Notes: generated by a model from the letters alone, not told the origin. 64,000 bases of DNA from Halodesulfovibrio marinisediminis DSM 17456 (GCF_900129975.1 NZ_FSRG01000004.1:1-64000); one strand, 5' to 3'; positions 49,355-59,699 are shown, counted from the first letter of the stretch. A program made the numbers and translations.

Positions 49355-49390
49355 AAAGGCTGTCCCTCATACGAAGGACAGCCTTTTTTT
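49355..49390. terminator. Bidirectional terminator between mtnA and cydB
   Basis: AAAGGCTGTCC and GGACAGCCTTT form an 11-bp stem with A and T flanks between convergent genes. Confidence 0.92.
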
Positions 49391-49408
49391 AGGCACAGTT
49401 ATCTAGTG

Positions 49409-50437
49409 CTAGTAGGATTCGTCAGAATCGAGCACTTCGTCGTCTACTACGTGCAGGAACAGTTTTACAGCCCACAGCTGGTATAGAAGGACGAGCGGGA
49501 TAATTACAGCCACTACGCCGAGCATAATCTGCAGGGTAAGAGTACTGGATGCACCGTTGAAGATTGTCACAGAAGCTGCTGGATCAAGGTTGGAAGGTAG
49601 TAGTTTCGGGAACATACCTACGATGCCGCCCATGATTATAAAGAAGATAGAAATGGCGTTGCTGATCCATGCAAGGTGATGACGACCACCGGCAAGAAAT
49701 ACACGAACCATAAACAGCGCTGTTACGCCGATTGCAGGGATAAAGAGCAGCACACCACTTTTCTGGTAGTTTTTGAACAGGTCAGTGTGCATAACTGTAG
49801 CTGCTATGAAGGCAATCGCCAGAGCAACAGTAAACGGCCACAATCTCTTTGCGTAGAGAATAGCGCGATTGTGAATTTCGCCTTCAGATTTCATGGAAAG
49901 CCACATGGCACCGTGCATTGCAAAGTTGATCACAAAGAACAGACCACCGATGATGCCATAGATGTTCAGCAGCTTAATGATGCTGCCGTGGTATACGCCG
50001 TCAGTATCAAAAGGAATGCCCTGGAAGATGTTGGCAAAAGCTACACCGAACAGCAGAGCCGGAACGAAGTTGCCGAGGAACTGGAATACGTCCCACATCT
50101 TACGCCAACCATCGGAATCTACTTTGTTGCGGAACTCAAAGCTTGCTGCACGCATGATGAGTGCAAACAGGATAATGAGAAGTGGTGCGTAAAGTGCGCT
50201 GAACATAATAGCGTAAGCTTTAGGGAATGCTGCGAAGGTGATACCACCTGCTGCAATCAACCATACTTCGTTACCATCCCAGAACGGTGCCACTGTATTG
50301 TACAAAACGCGCTTTTCGCGTTCGTTTTTCGCAAAGAAAGGGAACAGTGTGCCAAGCCCAAGATCAAAGCCGTCTAACACAAAGTAGACGCTCCACAGGA
50401 CTCCCCATAATAAAAACCAGATAAGTTCAAGAGTCAT
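49409..50437 (-). CDS. cydB: Cytochrome bd ubiquinol oxidase subunit II
   Basis: 342 aa with eight or nine spans. Begins MTLELIWFLLWGVLWSVYFVLDGFDLGLG, the classic CydB start, then PFWDGNEVWLIAAGGITFAAFPKAYA. It forms the quinol-oxidising complex with CydA, reducing oxygen without proton pumping. In an anaerobe this serves oxygen defence. The gene follows cydA by 44 bp. Confidence 0.96.
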   Translation of the reverse strand: MTLELIWFLLWGVLWSVYFVLDGFDLGLGTLFPFFAKNEREKRVLYNTVAPFWDGNEVWLIAAGGITFAAFPKAYAIMFSALYAPLLIILFALIMRAASFEFRNKVDSDGWRKMWDVFQFLGNFVPALLFGVAFANIFQGIPFDTDGVYHGSIIKLLNIYGIIGGLFFVINFAMHGAMWLSMKSEGEIHNRAILYAKRLWPFTVALAIAFIAATVMHTDLFKNYQKSGVLLFIPAIGVTALFMVRVFLAGGRHHLAWISNAISIFFIIMGGIVGMFPKLLPSNLDPAASVTIFNGASSTLTLQIMLGVVAVIIPLVLLYQLWAVKLFLHVVDDEVLDSDESY

Positions 50438-50481
50438 ACAAAAAACCTCTCTATTGATTGCTTAGGATTTGTCCTGTCAGT

Positions 50482-51780
50482 CTATTTAGGGCCTTTCATT
50501 GCGTATTTCCTGAGCAGGTAGATATCGAGCAGGCCAAGGAAGGTGTAAATCAGGGTAAAGGCGACAATAGACCAGACAACCATGGAGGCTTCGATTGGAG
50601 AAGCCGCATCTGAGGTTCGAAGCATATTATATACAATCCAAGGCTGGCGACCTACTTCAGTTACTGTCCATCCAAACATGATGCAGATGTATGGAAGCGG
50701 AATAAGCCAAGGGAGTGCTTTGAGAACAACAGTCTTTGTTTCAATTTTTTTACGCCACATAAAGAGGGCGATAGCAAAGATAGGGAAGAAGGTGCCTAAA
50801 CCTACCATGATTCGGAAACTAATGAATGTAGGCAGTACCGGTGGACGATCTTCTTCTGGAATATCATTCAGACCGATAACTTCAGCATTAGGATCGTTGT
50901 ATGCAAGGATAGATAATGCACTTGGAATTGGCAGAGCTTGAATGGCATTACCGTTATTTTCTGCGTTAGGCCATGTAAGAAGGTACATAGGAACATTGTT
51001 TCCGGTTTCCCAGTGGGATTCCATGGCTGCAAGTTTAGCAGGCTGATACTTGGCTGCAATTTGTCCCTGATGGTGACCGGCTGCTGCTGTTGCTAAGGAG
51101 AAAATAAGGAAGAAGATGGACGCAATTTTAAAAGAGCTTTTAAATAGTTCTACTTCATTTTTGCGTACAAGATGCCATGCGGAGATACCAAGAACGAACA
51201 TGCCGCCAACCATCCATGAAGAGGATACTGTATGCGCAAATTCGCCAAGTCCATATGGGTTAAATATGACTGCGAAGAAATCGTTAAGCTGTGGCTTACC
51301 TTCAACCATTTTGTAGCCTACAGGATTTTGCATGAACGCGTTTGCCATGATGATCCAGTAAGCAGACATGTTGGAAGCAAGAGCTACAAGCCAGATACAC
51401 ATACAGTGAACTTTTTTGGAGACTTTTTTCCAACCGAAGTACCATACCGCAATAAAGGTAGATTCAAGGAAGAAAGAGGTGCTCGCTTCAATTGCAAGCA
51501 AGGAGCCGAAAATGTCACCTACGTATTCAGAGTAGCGTGACCAGTTTGTGCCGAACTGGAATTCGAGCGTAATACCTGTAACAACACCAAGGGTGAAGTT
51601 GATGATGAACAGTTTTCCCCAGAACTTTACCATGCGCTTGTACATCTCATTACCAGTGCGCACATACATGGTTTCCATGATGGCAAGCAGTACAGACAGA
51701 CCAAGCGTTAATGGTACGAAAATAAAATGAAAGAATACAGTTACTGCAAACTGAATTCTGGACAGCATTACTACGTCCAT
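50482..51780 (-). CDS. cydA: Cytochrome bd ubiquinol oxidase subunit I
   Basis: 432 aa with about nine spans, short Q-loop type. SRIQFAVTVFFHFIFVPLTLG holds the first heme His; GHHQGQIAAKYQPAKLAAMES is the Q-loop start; GWTVTEVGRQPWIVYN carries the GRQPW motif. The ATG at 51780 has AGGGGG seven bases before it. A GCGTCC/GGACGC hairpin (51801-51828) lies in its leader and a dyad operator 116 bp upstream. Confidence 0.96.
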   Translation of the reverse strand: MDVVMLSRIQFAVTVFFHFIFVPLTLGLSVLLAIMETMYVRTGNEMYKRMVKFWGKLFIINFTLGVVTGITLEFQFGTNWSRYSEYVGDIFGSLLAIEASTSFFLESTFIAVWYFGWKKVSKKVHCMCIWLVALASNMSAYWIIMANAFMQNPVGYKMVEGKPQLNDFFAVIFNPYGLGEFAHTVSSSWMVGGMFVLGISAWHLVRKNEVELFKSSFKIASIFFLIFSLATAAAGHHQGQIAAKYQPAKLAAMESHWETGNNVPMYLLTWPNAENNGNAIQALPIPSALSILAYNDPNAEVIGLNDIPEEDRPPVLPTFISFRIMVGLGTFFPIFAIALFMWRKKIETKTVVLKALPWLIPLPYICIMFGWTVTEVGRQPWIVYNMLRTSDAASPIEASMVVWSIVAFTLIYTFLGLLDIYLLRKYAMKGPK

Positions 51781-51800
51781 ACATTAACCCCCTTCGGCTA

Positions 51801-51828
51801 GCGTCCTGTCAGAGCAGGCAGCGGACGC
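51801..51828 (-). promoter_or_regulatory. Hairpin in the cydA leader
   Basis: GCGTCC and GGACGC close a 28-nt hairpin just before the cydA ribosome site. It could affect mRNA stability or translation; no known riboswitch class is recognised. Confidence 0.4.
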
Positions 51829-51895
51829 CCAGGTTTCAAAAGAAAGTTGAATATTTTTAACAGAACACACATATGTCCTGTCAGTCACTCGTTAA

Positions 51896-51910
51896 TAGTA
51901 ATCAATACTA
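51896..51910. promoter_or_regulatory. 7-1-7 dyad operator upstream of cydA
   Basis: TAGTAATCAATACTA is a 7-1-7 inverted repeat with one arm mismatch. The same dyad, differing only at the centre, is at 52946-52960. The flanking TCACT..CGTTAA and TACTAA.AAG are also shared. The spacing resembles Fur-family (PerR-type) sites; the regulator is not in the window. Confidence 0.7.
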
Positions 51911-52205
51911 AAAAAGTCTTTTTTGCAACTACTAATTTGTTTTTCTGCCAATAAATAGAATTTGTTAGTCATCTTTTTTACACTTTTTAATTAAATTATC
52001 TAACAAAAAAAAGAAGATACACTTATTTTTATACTTTTGTGTAAAATATAAGTAATAATTTTAGGGAAACTCTCATACCTGCCTGCAAGAGGTTATATTG
52101 GGGGATGATAATGCTGTGCTTGTCTGGATGCGTGGCTTTGTCTAGAATGGTATGTTTATCTTATGATATTAATGTATAATAAATATTGTTGGGTAAGAAA
52201 AACAG
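51911..52205. other. AT-rich gene-free region between cydA operator and usp terminator
   Basis: About 295 bp of very AT-rich DNA with T and A tracts. I see no ORF or known RNA. It may hold upstream promoter elements of cydAB. Confidence 0.35.
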
Positions 52206-52243
52206 AAAAGCCCTACCTGAGGGAAAGGACAGGAAGGGCTTTT
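52206..52243 (-). terminator. Terminator after the first usp gene
   Basis: GAAAAGCCCT and AGGGCTTTTC form a 10-bp stem around an 18-nt loop, with T-rich flanks on both strands, about 107 bp after the stop at 52350. Confidence 0.75.
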
Positions 52244-52349
52244 CATTTTGCGTCAGTGAAGTTGTTGTTTCTGTAACGTTCCCGTCTATGCTCGGGCGTT
52301 ACATGATCCTGTGTTTGCTAGGGGGTGGGAGTAAAAAGCTCTGCTGTCG

Positions 52350-52802
52350 CTAGTGCTTGCACTCAGGGGGATGGACAGTAAGAACTGGGGTATTGGCGTA
52401 TTTTACAACACGGTTTGCAACAGAGCCGAAGAGGACGCGCTCAACGCCTTTACGGCAATGTTTTCCCATAATAACCATATCGTATTCATCAGTATCGGTC
52501 ATTTCCAGAATCAGATCCTGTGGCTGACCGCGACGTAACTTGATGGATACATCCATGTCTTGGAAATGTTTTTCGGCGATTTTTTCAAGCTCTGCGATAG
52601 CGCGCTCTTTAGATTCTAATTTGAGTTTTTCTACAATATCATCTGTCAGATATGCATCGTAGAAGCGGTCCAGAGGCGGTCTAGCGTACAGCAGGGTGAT
52701 TTTTGCACCTAGTTTTCCTGCTAAAACTTTTGCATATTCAACAAAAAAATCATTATCTTCCATGACATCAACAGGAACAAGAATATTATTGATAGTACGC
52801 AT
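52350..52802 (-). CDS. Universal stress protein (UspA family) 1
   Basis: 150 aa from ATG 52802, which has GGAGG upstream; a second ATG four codons earlier is less well placed. Usp fold: NNILVPVDVMEDNDFFVEYA, and the ATP-binding motif MGKHCRKGVERVLFGSVANRVV followed by VLTVHPPE. It is probably an ATP-binding Usp. It shares a 7-1-7 operator with cydA, suggesting an oxygen-linked response. Confidence 0.93.
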   Translation of the reverse strand: MRTINNILVPVDVMEDNDFFVEYAKVLAGKLGAKITLLYARPPLDRFYDAYLTDDIVEKLKLESKERAIAELEKIAEKHFQDMDVSIKLRRGQPQDLILEMTDTDEYDMVIMGKHCRKGVERVLFGSVANRVVKYANTPVLTVHPPECKH

Positions 52803-52945
52803 GGTGACCTCCAAGGATGTTTAATAATCGGGAATGCTGGTTACATTGTGGACAATGGTACTCGTCGTTATTTTTGTTTGTTTGAATTAAAAATGCTGTG
52901 CTGGATTCAAGCAAACGTTGCTTAGATATTATTCACTGTCGTTAA

Positions 52946-52960
52946 TAGTAATTAATACTA
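52946..52960. promoter_or_regulatory. 7-1-7 dyad operator upstream of usp 1
   Basis: TAGTAATTAATACTA, the same dyad as at 51896-51910 with T instead of C at the centre. It is 144 bp before the usp start. Confidence 0.7.
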
Positions 52961-53087
52961 AGAAGGGGTTGAATGCAACCAAAATTAGTCAACAGATGAA
53001 ATTTTTTATATTTATTTGAGAATAGAACAATTCCCCTACTAGCGCTGGTTTTTGTTAATAGGGGAATTGTTATTTTATAGCAGAAGG

Positions 53088-53531
53088 TTACATGTCTGGG
53101 CGTACTGTCAGTACAGGAATGTCAGACTGTTTTACAACGCTGTTGGCAACAGAGCCGAACATAATTCGATCAACGCCTTTGCGGCTATGAGTGCCAATAA
53201 TAATCAGATCAAAGTCGCCTTCTCTGGCTACTCCTAGAACAACATCCTGCGGATGACCGTTAGCTAGTCGTCGTTCAACATCCAGACCTTCAAAGTGTTT
53301 TTCAACAAATTCTTTGAGTTCGCGGATGGCACCTTGTTCAGATTCTTCGTGGAATTTTGCAATGGTATCTTGTGGGAGATAAAGCCCGAAGTACTGGCTT
53401 AGAGGCGGCGTGGCATAGACTACTGTCATTTTAGCATTCAGTTTTTCCGCAAAAAGTCTTGCATATGCCGCGATAAATGAACTGTCTTCCATGAGGTCAA
53501 CAGCGACAAGGATGTGTTTGATTGTTCGCAT
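53088..53531 (-). CDS. Universal stress protein (UspA family) 2
   Basis: 147 aa from ATG 53531, preceded by GGAGGAAGGT, a strong site. It starts MRTIKHILVAVDLMEDSSFI and has the ATP-binding IGTHSRKGVDRIMFGSVANSVV. It is a clear paralogue of usp 1 (MRTINNILVPVDVMEDNDFF). No 7-1-7 dyad was found upstream of it, so control may differ. Confidence 0.93.
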   Translation of the reverse strand: MRTIKHILVAVDLMEDSSFIAAYARLFAEKLNAKMTVVYATPPLSQYFGLYLPQDTIAKFHEESEQGAIRELKEFVEKHFEGLDVERRLANGHPQDVVLGVAREGDFDLIIIGTHSRKGVDRIMFGSVANSVVKQSDIPVLTVRPDM

Positions 53532-53696
53532 ACCTTCCTCCGGCGCGTAAAATGTCCATAATGATCTGTATAAAGAAGTTTGGTTCATTCTAGCATAGGA
53601 AGCGTTGGTGTATAGTCTTTTAATGGCCTTATGGAAGATTTATATGCTTCTGCATGAAAGAATAACAGATTGAACAGAGTTCATGAGGTTGGCGGT

Positions 53697-54143
53697 CTAG
53701 ACTGCCTGTAGCGTCAGCCACGTAAGGGCTGCATAACGGGAAAATTTCCCAACTAGTACAAGAAGGAAAAAGAAAGAGAATCGGACGCGAGCAATCCCCC
53801 CCACAAGGCAGAGCGGATCTCCGATTACAGGTAACCAGGAAAGAAGAAGTGACCATTGCCCCCATTTGGAATAAAAATGGTGGGCTTTTTTTTGTGATGT
53901 CTCATCGATTCGTAAAACTCGTTCAATGAGGTAGGTACCACCCCATATACCAATGAAATAGGTTGTGCACGCGCCAAGAGTGTTGCCTGCTGTTGCTATC
54001 AGCACTGAGGAGGATGGGTCAAAGGAGCCAGCTACCATAGCAATAAGCAACCACTCGGAGCCGAGAGGAAGTATTGTTGCAGCAAGGAAGCTGAGAAAGA
54101 AAAGAGCAGGGTATCCCAGCTCTGGTGAGAAAAAATCAAGCAT
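53697..54143 (-). CDS. YqaA/DedA-like small membrane protein
   Basis: 148 aa with four or five spans. Starts near LGYPALFFLSFLAATILPLGSEWLL, the YqaA/SNARE-associated type, then ATAGNTLGACTTYFIGIWGG and KWGQWSLLLSWLPVIGDPLCLVGGIARV, the G-x-x-x-G/D pattern of DedA relatives. DedA proteins are lipid scramblases or transporters; a role for this short form is unknown. Confidence 0.88.
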   Translation of the reverse strand: MLDFFSPELGYPALFFLSFLAATILPLGSEWLLIAMVAGSFDPSSSVLIATAGNTLGACTTYFIGIWGGTYLIERVLRIDETSQKKAHHFYSKWGQWSLLLSWLPVIGDPLCLVGGIARVRFSFFFLLVLVGKFSRYAALTWLTLQAV

Positions 54144-54236
54144 TGGATAAGCACTGTTTCAAAAAGAATGCTCATCGTCAAATAAGAGATAATTATGAAC
54201 AAGATGAGTGCTGAAATAAACGGCAATAAAACCAAG

Positions 54237-54271
54237 AGAGGCTCTGTAATCATGACGATTACAGAGCCTCT
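54237..54271. terminator. Perfect 15-bp hairpin
   Basis: AGAGGCTCTGTAATC and GATTACAGAGCCTCT around loop ATGAC. On the minus strand it is followed by TGGTTTTATT. It lies 94 bp upstream of the yqaA start, so it could stop read-through from the 54755 gene or be a structured leader. Confidence 0.6.
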
Positions 54272-54299
54272 GCAAGGAAATATTCGTGGAACATTCAGG

Positions 54300-54352
54300 C
54301 TATCTGACAACTCCCCGCCATTAAAGCGCAATCACAGCGGGGTGTCAGATAG
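54300..54352. repeat. Bulged inverted repeat
   Basis: CTATCTGACA-ACT-CCCCGC (54300-54318) pairs with GCGGGGTGTCAGATAG (54337-54352) with a 3-nt bulge. It lies in the gap between the 54755 gene and yqaA, next to the previous hairpin. Purpose unknown. Confidence 0.6.
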
Positions 54353-54389
54353 AAAAAGGAAGTTTAGGTAAACTGGTACCGGAGGTGAA

Positions 54390-54470
54390 ATGAGTGTTGG
54401 CAGTTACTCACAATTTCACTGTGTTAGAGGATACCACATGTGCTTTTTTGAAAAGCTAATTTTAATATAG
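54390..54470 (+). CDS. Possible small ORF (26 aa)
   Basis: ATG at 54390 is preceded by GGAGGTGA, an unusually perfect but slightly close ribosome site. The peptide is MSVGSYSQFHCVRGYHMCFF then EKLILI. It lies in a 611-bp gap with no other gene. No similarity is known to me; it could be chance. Confidence 0.25.
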   Translation: MSVGSYSQFHCVRGYHMCFFEKLILI

Positions 54471-54569
54471 CAACTGTGGTGCCAACTTTATAAAAACGAT
54501 GTTTTTTTTTATAAAATACACAATATCAAGTGTTTGCGGAAAACTAGATATAATAGTGTCCCTTTAGTT

Positions 54570-54715
54570 GTGTTGCAAAAACGCATCCCTAGCAAAAGCT
54601 TGTTTTTGTATCGTGTTGCAAAAACGCAGCGTGGCGTTAGAGTCCTTTAATATCAACAGTTAAGGAGTATATTCTCGAAAAAGAATTTCCAAGCGAGTGT
54701 GTTATTTTTGCAACA
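54570..54715. repeat. Repeated GTGTTGCAAAAACGCA words
   Basis: The 16-mer GTGTTGCAAAAACGCA occurs at 54570-54585 and 54613-54628, 43 bp apart (about four helical turns); TGTTGCAAAAA occurs inverted at 54705-54715. They lie just after the stop of the 54755 gene and about 430 bp upstream of yqaA. Likely protein-binding sites; binder unknown. Confidence 0.55.
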
Positions 54716-54754
54716 TTTCCAAAAAAGTAAACTATTCCAGCTGGGAAGAGTGTG

Positions 54755-57742
54755 TTAAATGATTGGAACTTCAGCCCCTTGTGGGGCGGGTCTTAACATT
54801 GCACACTCAGCTGTTCTACCATCTACCTTAATAGTAATTGGAGATTCAAATTGTATGTGGGTAATGAAATCTCCTTTGTAGTGTACTGGCATATTTGCCA
54901 GCCACTCCCAATGAATAAATTCTTCATTGGAATTAGTGATCATTACGTAGTTGATACCTAACGTTGTGATGCAGTGAAAGAAGTGTGAGCCTTGCGACGG
55001 CTCAACCCGCAGGTTTTCCGTAAATGTTTCAATAATCGCAGAAACGCTAGAGATATCATTCCATGTTACCGGAATTCCAAGGAAGCGGTCAGATGTCCCC
55101 CAACGTCCGGGTCCTACGAGGATGTACTTGCGTTCTTCGCGGAGCATCTGTTTGTTGCGCTCTTGTATTTCTTGTTTGATAGCCATGGTTTTTGTCACAT
55201 CAAAGTCATCTGGATGAATAAAGATAATGTCGCAGACATCCTGACTTTCAGCATTCCCCAGCGCATGTTTGGAATAACAGAACGCAGCTGCACGTTCCCG
55301 CTTGGTGATGGTTACGGTAGATAAAGCAGAAAGAGAGCTCATCGGGCGCAGTTGCAGTAAGGCAAGCTCAGCGTTTGAGCCGTCCATATCCATGTTAACG
55401 CAGAATTCCAGTTCGACAGGGCCACCCATTGCTTCCTCAGCTAATGCAAGCAGATCATTCAGGAGAGCAGGAAGCGGGAACAGGCCGTGTTTAAGAACTT
55501 GCGCAAAAAGCAGAACCTTGGAGCCGCCAGGGAAAGATGCTGTATCCCGTATAACTCCTTCCTGCGGAAGGTAACTGCTTGCAAGAAAAGAAATAGGACC
55601 TGTTGGTTCGGCATTGTGGATTCGTCGTTGTATCAGTGCCCCATGTTGTTCTTTTGCCTTTGGTGCAAGGTTAGGATCTCCCATGTATAGGCTGTAGAAT
55701 GTGCTCTGAGAATTTTTGAGAAGCTCCTGCAGATTGGCAGCTTGCGGTTGAACATGAGGGCATTTCGGGCAGAATCGGAGTACCTGTCCGCCATCCATAA
55801 CGGTTTTCCCAAGTCCCATAGCTATAGATGCGATACCGTCGTCTGTTTTCATTCTTCCAAACGGATAGAAGTTTTTTGACTGAGCAACGCCGGAAATTGC
55901 CGGATAGAAATATTCATCGTAATGTCTTCCGATAATTTCCTGAATAATAACACCCATTTTTTCTTCATCAGTGCGCAGTTTAACTCTTCGTGAGAAAGAC
56001 TTTGGAGACTGGAAAAAGGTTGAGGCGTAAACTTTTTTTATTGCTGCTGCCAGCTCGGCGTAACGAACTTCAATGTCAGGGTTTGTGTTTGTGAGCATGA
56101 CCGTTGAGTACAGTCCTGCGTATGCCTGATACTGGGCATCTTCAAGTAAACTTGAGGAGCGAATGGCCAATGGCTTTTTGACTTTTTCTAAATAGATACG
56201 CAGCTTGCTTTTCAACCATTCAGGTAATTTTGCTTTAAGACAGATTTCTACCACTTCATCATCTTTAAAGTCTTCGTCTGCCAAGTAGCCTAGGTCATTT
56301 AACCGCAGGAAACTGTCAAAGCCTTCTGTGGCAATGCTGAGTACCTTTGGCGTGATGATATCGATGTTATGGTACTTTTTACTTAATCCGTTGCTTTTCT
56401 CTATAAGGCGAAACATGAAGGCAAGGCTACGGGCTTTGCCGCCGATGGAGCCTTCACCTATTTTTAAAAAATCTGTTTGTGGGTCAAAGTCGTTTTCTTT
56501 GAAGCTGACAACAATCCCGCGTTGCCGCTGATGTAGCCTGTTGTGGAGCTGTTCGATGACAAAGGCGCGCATTGCTTCCACACTGTTGTCAAAGTCTTCA
56601 GGTGTAAGTGGACGCATGAGACAGGCAAGCTCTGTTTCCGTTCTGGCAAAGAACCAGCGGGAAAAGTCATTATTCAGGCAGTGGGCAAGAAAGACATCGT
56701 CAGGCACCTGATTCAACTTTTCTTTCAATTGATACATCGTGTGCGCACGGTCTATTTCAACTCCAGCCTTATTGCGGAATACGAAATCGCCAAAACCTAG
56801 ATGCTCACTGACAAATCTATGCAATTCTGCAAGTAGAAGCGGTGAGTTTTTATCAATAAATTCACAGGGAATTTCTTTTGCGTACCATTTGTTAACAGAT
56901 TCACTGCTTGCGAGCAGCAGTGGTATGTCTTTACTCTCTTTTTTGATCTCAGAAAGTAACGCGACGCCGGCAGAAGGGTCTATTTTGCCGTTTCGGGGGT
57001 AGCGGACGTCAGAGATTACGCCAAGCACGTATTGTTCGTACTGTCGAAAGTATTCCATTGCTTCTTCATACGTTTCCGCAACTAGAATCTTTGGTCGTGC
57101 GCGCATAACCAGTAGACGATGTTCCTGATTAAGCCCCTCTTGAATGACGGCCTGTGCTTGCTGTACGAGTGCTCGGTATAGAATAGGAAGAAATGATGAA
57201 ATGTAGCTTGGTGAGTCTTCCACAAGAATAATATTCCGGATACCGGCTTCTCGAGTGTCTGCGTCAATATTAATTTTATCTTCAGTCAGTTTAACAATTG
57301 CCAGCAGAAGCTCCGCATCACCTGTCCATAAGAAGCAGTGATCAAGGTTCTTTCGTTTGAGTTGTGAGCTGTCCACTTCCCTGTGCGTAAGAACAACCAC
57401 AGGCAGATCCGGCACAAATTGATCAATACGTTGTTTCAGGTCTATTAATTCCCGTTCGGCAAGGCCTGACATAAGAATGACCATATCTGCGGGGCGCTTT
57501 TCCAGAGCTGAAGGAATGTCTTCCGGTGAGGATATCCACGTAAGGCGTGGCGGTGAGCTCAAGTTCAGGCCGCGGTACTCATTGGCAAGGCGTTCAGAAA
57601 GATTGCAGTCTTCTTCCATAACCCATGCATCATATGGAGATGAAACAAGAATAATATGTTTCACTTTCTCGCGCATAAGGTCGTGATATACTTGAAATTT
57701 GTTTTCAGCCGTAATTCGGTGACAGAATTCAGAATGTACCAT
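54755..57742 (-). CDS. PEP-synthase-like protein with N-terminal receiver-like domains
   Basis: 995 aa. Two receiver-like alpha/beta domains come first: KHIILVSSPYDAWVMEEDCN (from about 28) and RNIILVEDSPSYISSFLPIL (from about 168), the latter with the acidic pair of a true receiver and ISDVRYPRNGKID as its putative phospho-site. The PPDK_N/PEP-synthase ATP-grasp domain begins near 430 (IGEGSIGGKARSLAFMF) with PLAIRSSSLLEDAQYQAYAGLYSTV and MGVIIQEIIG, ending near VELEFCVNMDMDG. The swivelling phospho-His domain and PEP-binding barrel of PEP synthase are absent, so it cannot run the full reaction. Its role is unknown. Confidence 0.85.
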   Translation of the reverse strand: MVHSEFCHRITAENKFQVYHDLMREKVKHIILVSSPYDAWVMEEDCNLSERLANEYRGLNLSSPPRLTWISSPEDIPSALEKRPADMVILMSGLAERELIDLKQRIDQFVPDLPVVVLTHREVDSSQLKRKNLDHCFLWTGDAELLLAIVKLTEDKINIDADTREAGIRNIILVEDSPSYISSFLPILYRALVQQAQAVIQEGLNQEHRLLVMRARPKILVAETYEEAMEYFRQYEQYVLGVISDVRYPRNGKIDPSAGVALLSEIKKESKDIPLLLASSESVNKWYAKEIPCEFIDKNSPLLLAELHRFVSEHLGFGDFVFRNKAGVEIDRAHTMYQLKEKLNQVPDDVFLAHCLNNDFSRWFFARTETELACLMRPLTPEDFDNSVEAMRAFVIEQLHNRLHQRQRGIVVSFKENDFDPQTDFLKIGEGSIGGKARSLAFMFRLIEKSNGLSKKYHNIDIITPKVLSIATEGFDSFLRLNDLGYLADEDFKDDEVVEICLKAKLPEWLKSKLRIYLEKVKKPLAIRSSSLLEDAQYQAYAGLYSTVMLTNTNPDIEVRYAELAAAIKKVYASTFFQSPKSFSRRVKLRTDEEKMGVIIQEIIGRHYDEYFYPAISGVAQSKNFYPFGRMKTDDGIASIAMGLGKTVMDGGQVLRFCPKCPHVQPQAANLQELLKNSQSTFYSLYMGDPNLAPKAKEQHGALIQRRIHNAEPTGPISFLASSYLPQEGVIRDTASFPGGSKVLLFAQVLKHGLFPLPALLNDLLALAEEAMGGPVELEFCVNMDMDGSNAELALLQLRPMSSLSALSTVTITKRERAAAFCYSKHALGNAESQDVCDIIFIHPDDFDVTKTMAIKQEIQERNKQMLREERKYILVGPGRWGTSDRFLGIPVTWNDISSVSAIIETFTENLRVEPSQGSHFFHCITTLGINYVMITNSNEEFIHWEWLANMPVHYKGDFITHIQFESPITIKVDGRTAECAMLRPAPQGAEVPII

Positions 57743-58018
57743 AGTGCCCCGCTCGTTTGTGTGTGAATTGGGGATGTTCTGCTGTGAATAACCACCATGA
57801 AACAGCGCTGTTACGGGAATTTGATTGATGCTCTATTAATAAAGAGTAGTGCCGCTTGATTGTATTATGCTGCCTCGAAAAAAGGTGGCTCTTATGTAAT
57901 CTGTAGCATCAGTAGACTGTTAGAGCAATGAATCACAACAGTTTATGGGCATGCCGCTTGATTGAATAATGAACATGAGCGTTAATAGCGGGTGTGAATA
58001 CCTTGCCTTAAGATATAA
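57743..58018. repeat. Upstream gap with a 19-bp direct repeat
   Basis: TGCCGCTTGATTGTATTATG (57850-57869) and TGCCGCTTGATTGAATAATG (57952-57971) differ at two positions and are 102 bp apart. They sit upstream of the 57742 start and are likely operators or a promoter duplication. No ORF is seen in the gap. Confidence 0.55.
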
Positions 58019-58057
58019 AAAAAGAGGCATACATGAGTTTCATGTATGCCTCTTTTG
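58019..58057 (-). terminator. Terminator of gdhA
   Basis: AAAGAGGCATACATG and CATGTATGCCTCTTT form a 15-bp stem with loop AGTTT and flanking A and T runs, 38 bp after the gdhA stop. Confidence 0.93.
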
Positions 58058-58094
58058 GGCCTCTATATCGAGGATATTCAATTGTCGTTGTATG

Positions 58095-59486
<1,392 letters not shown>

Positions 59487-59699
59487 TTAAATTCATGTAC
59501 AGATTAGTGGCGACATACTGCACTTTTTTTTGCATTGTTGGAATACAAAGGCCAAAAATATTGTGAACTGGATAAGCTTGCTTTTTATCTTACTTCATAT
59601 TTACTATAAAAAGTTCTGATTCTCTTTTTAACTCCTTACAAAAATGTCAAATGAGTTCCGCCTGTTACAAGGGTGAACTGCAAGATTATAGAGAAGCAT

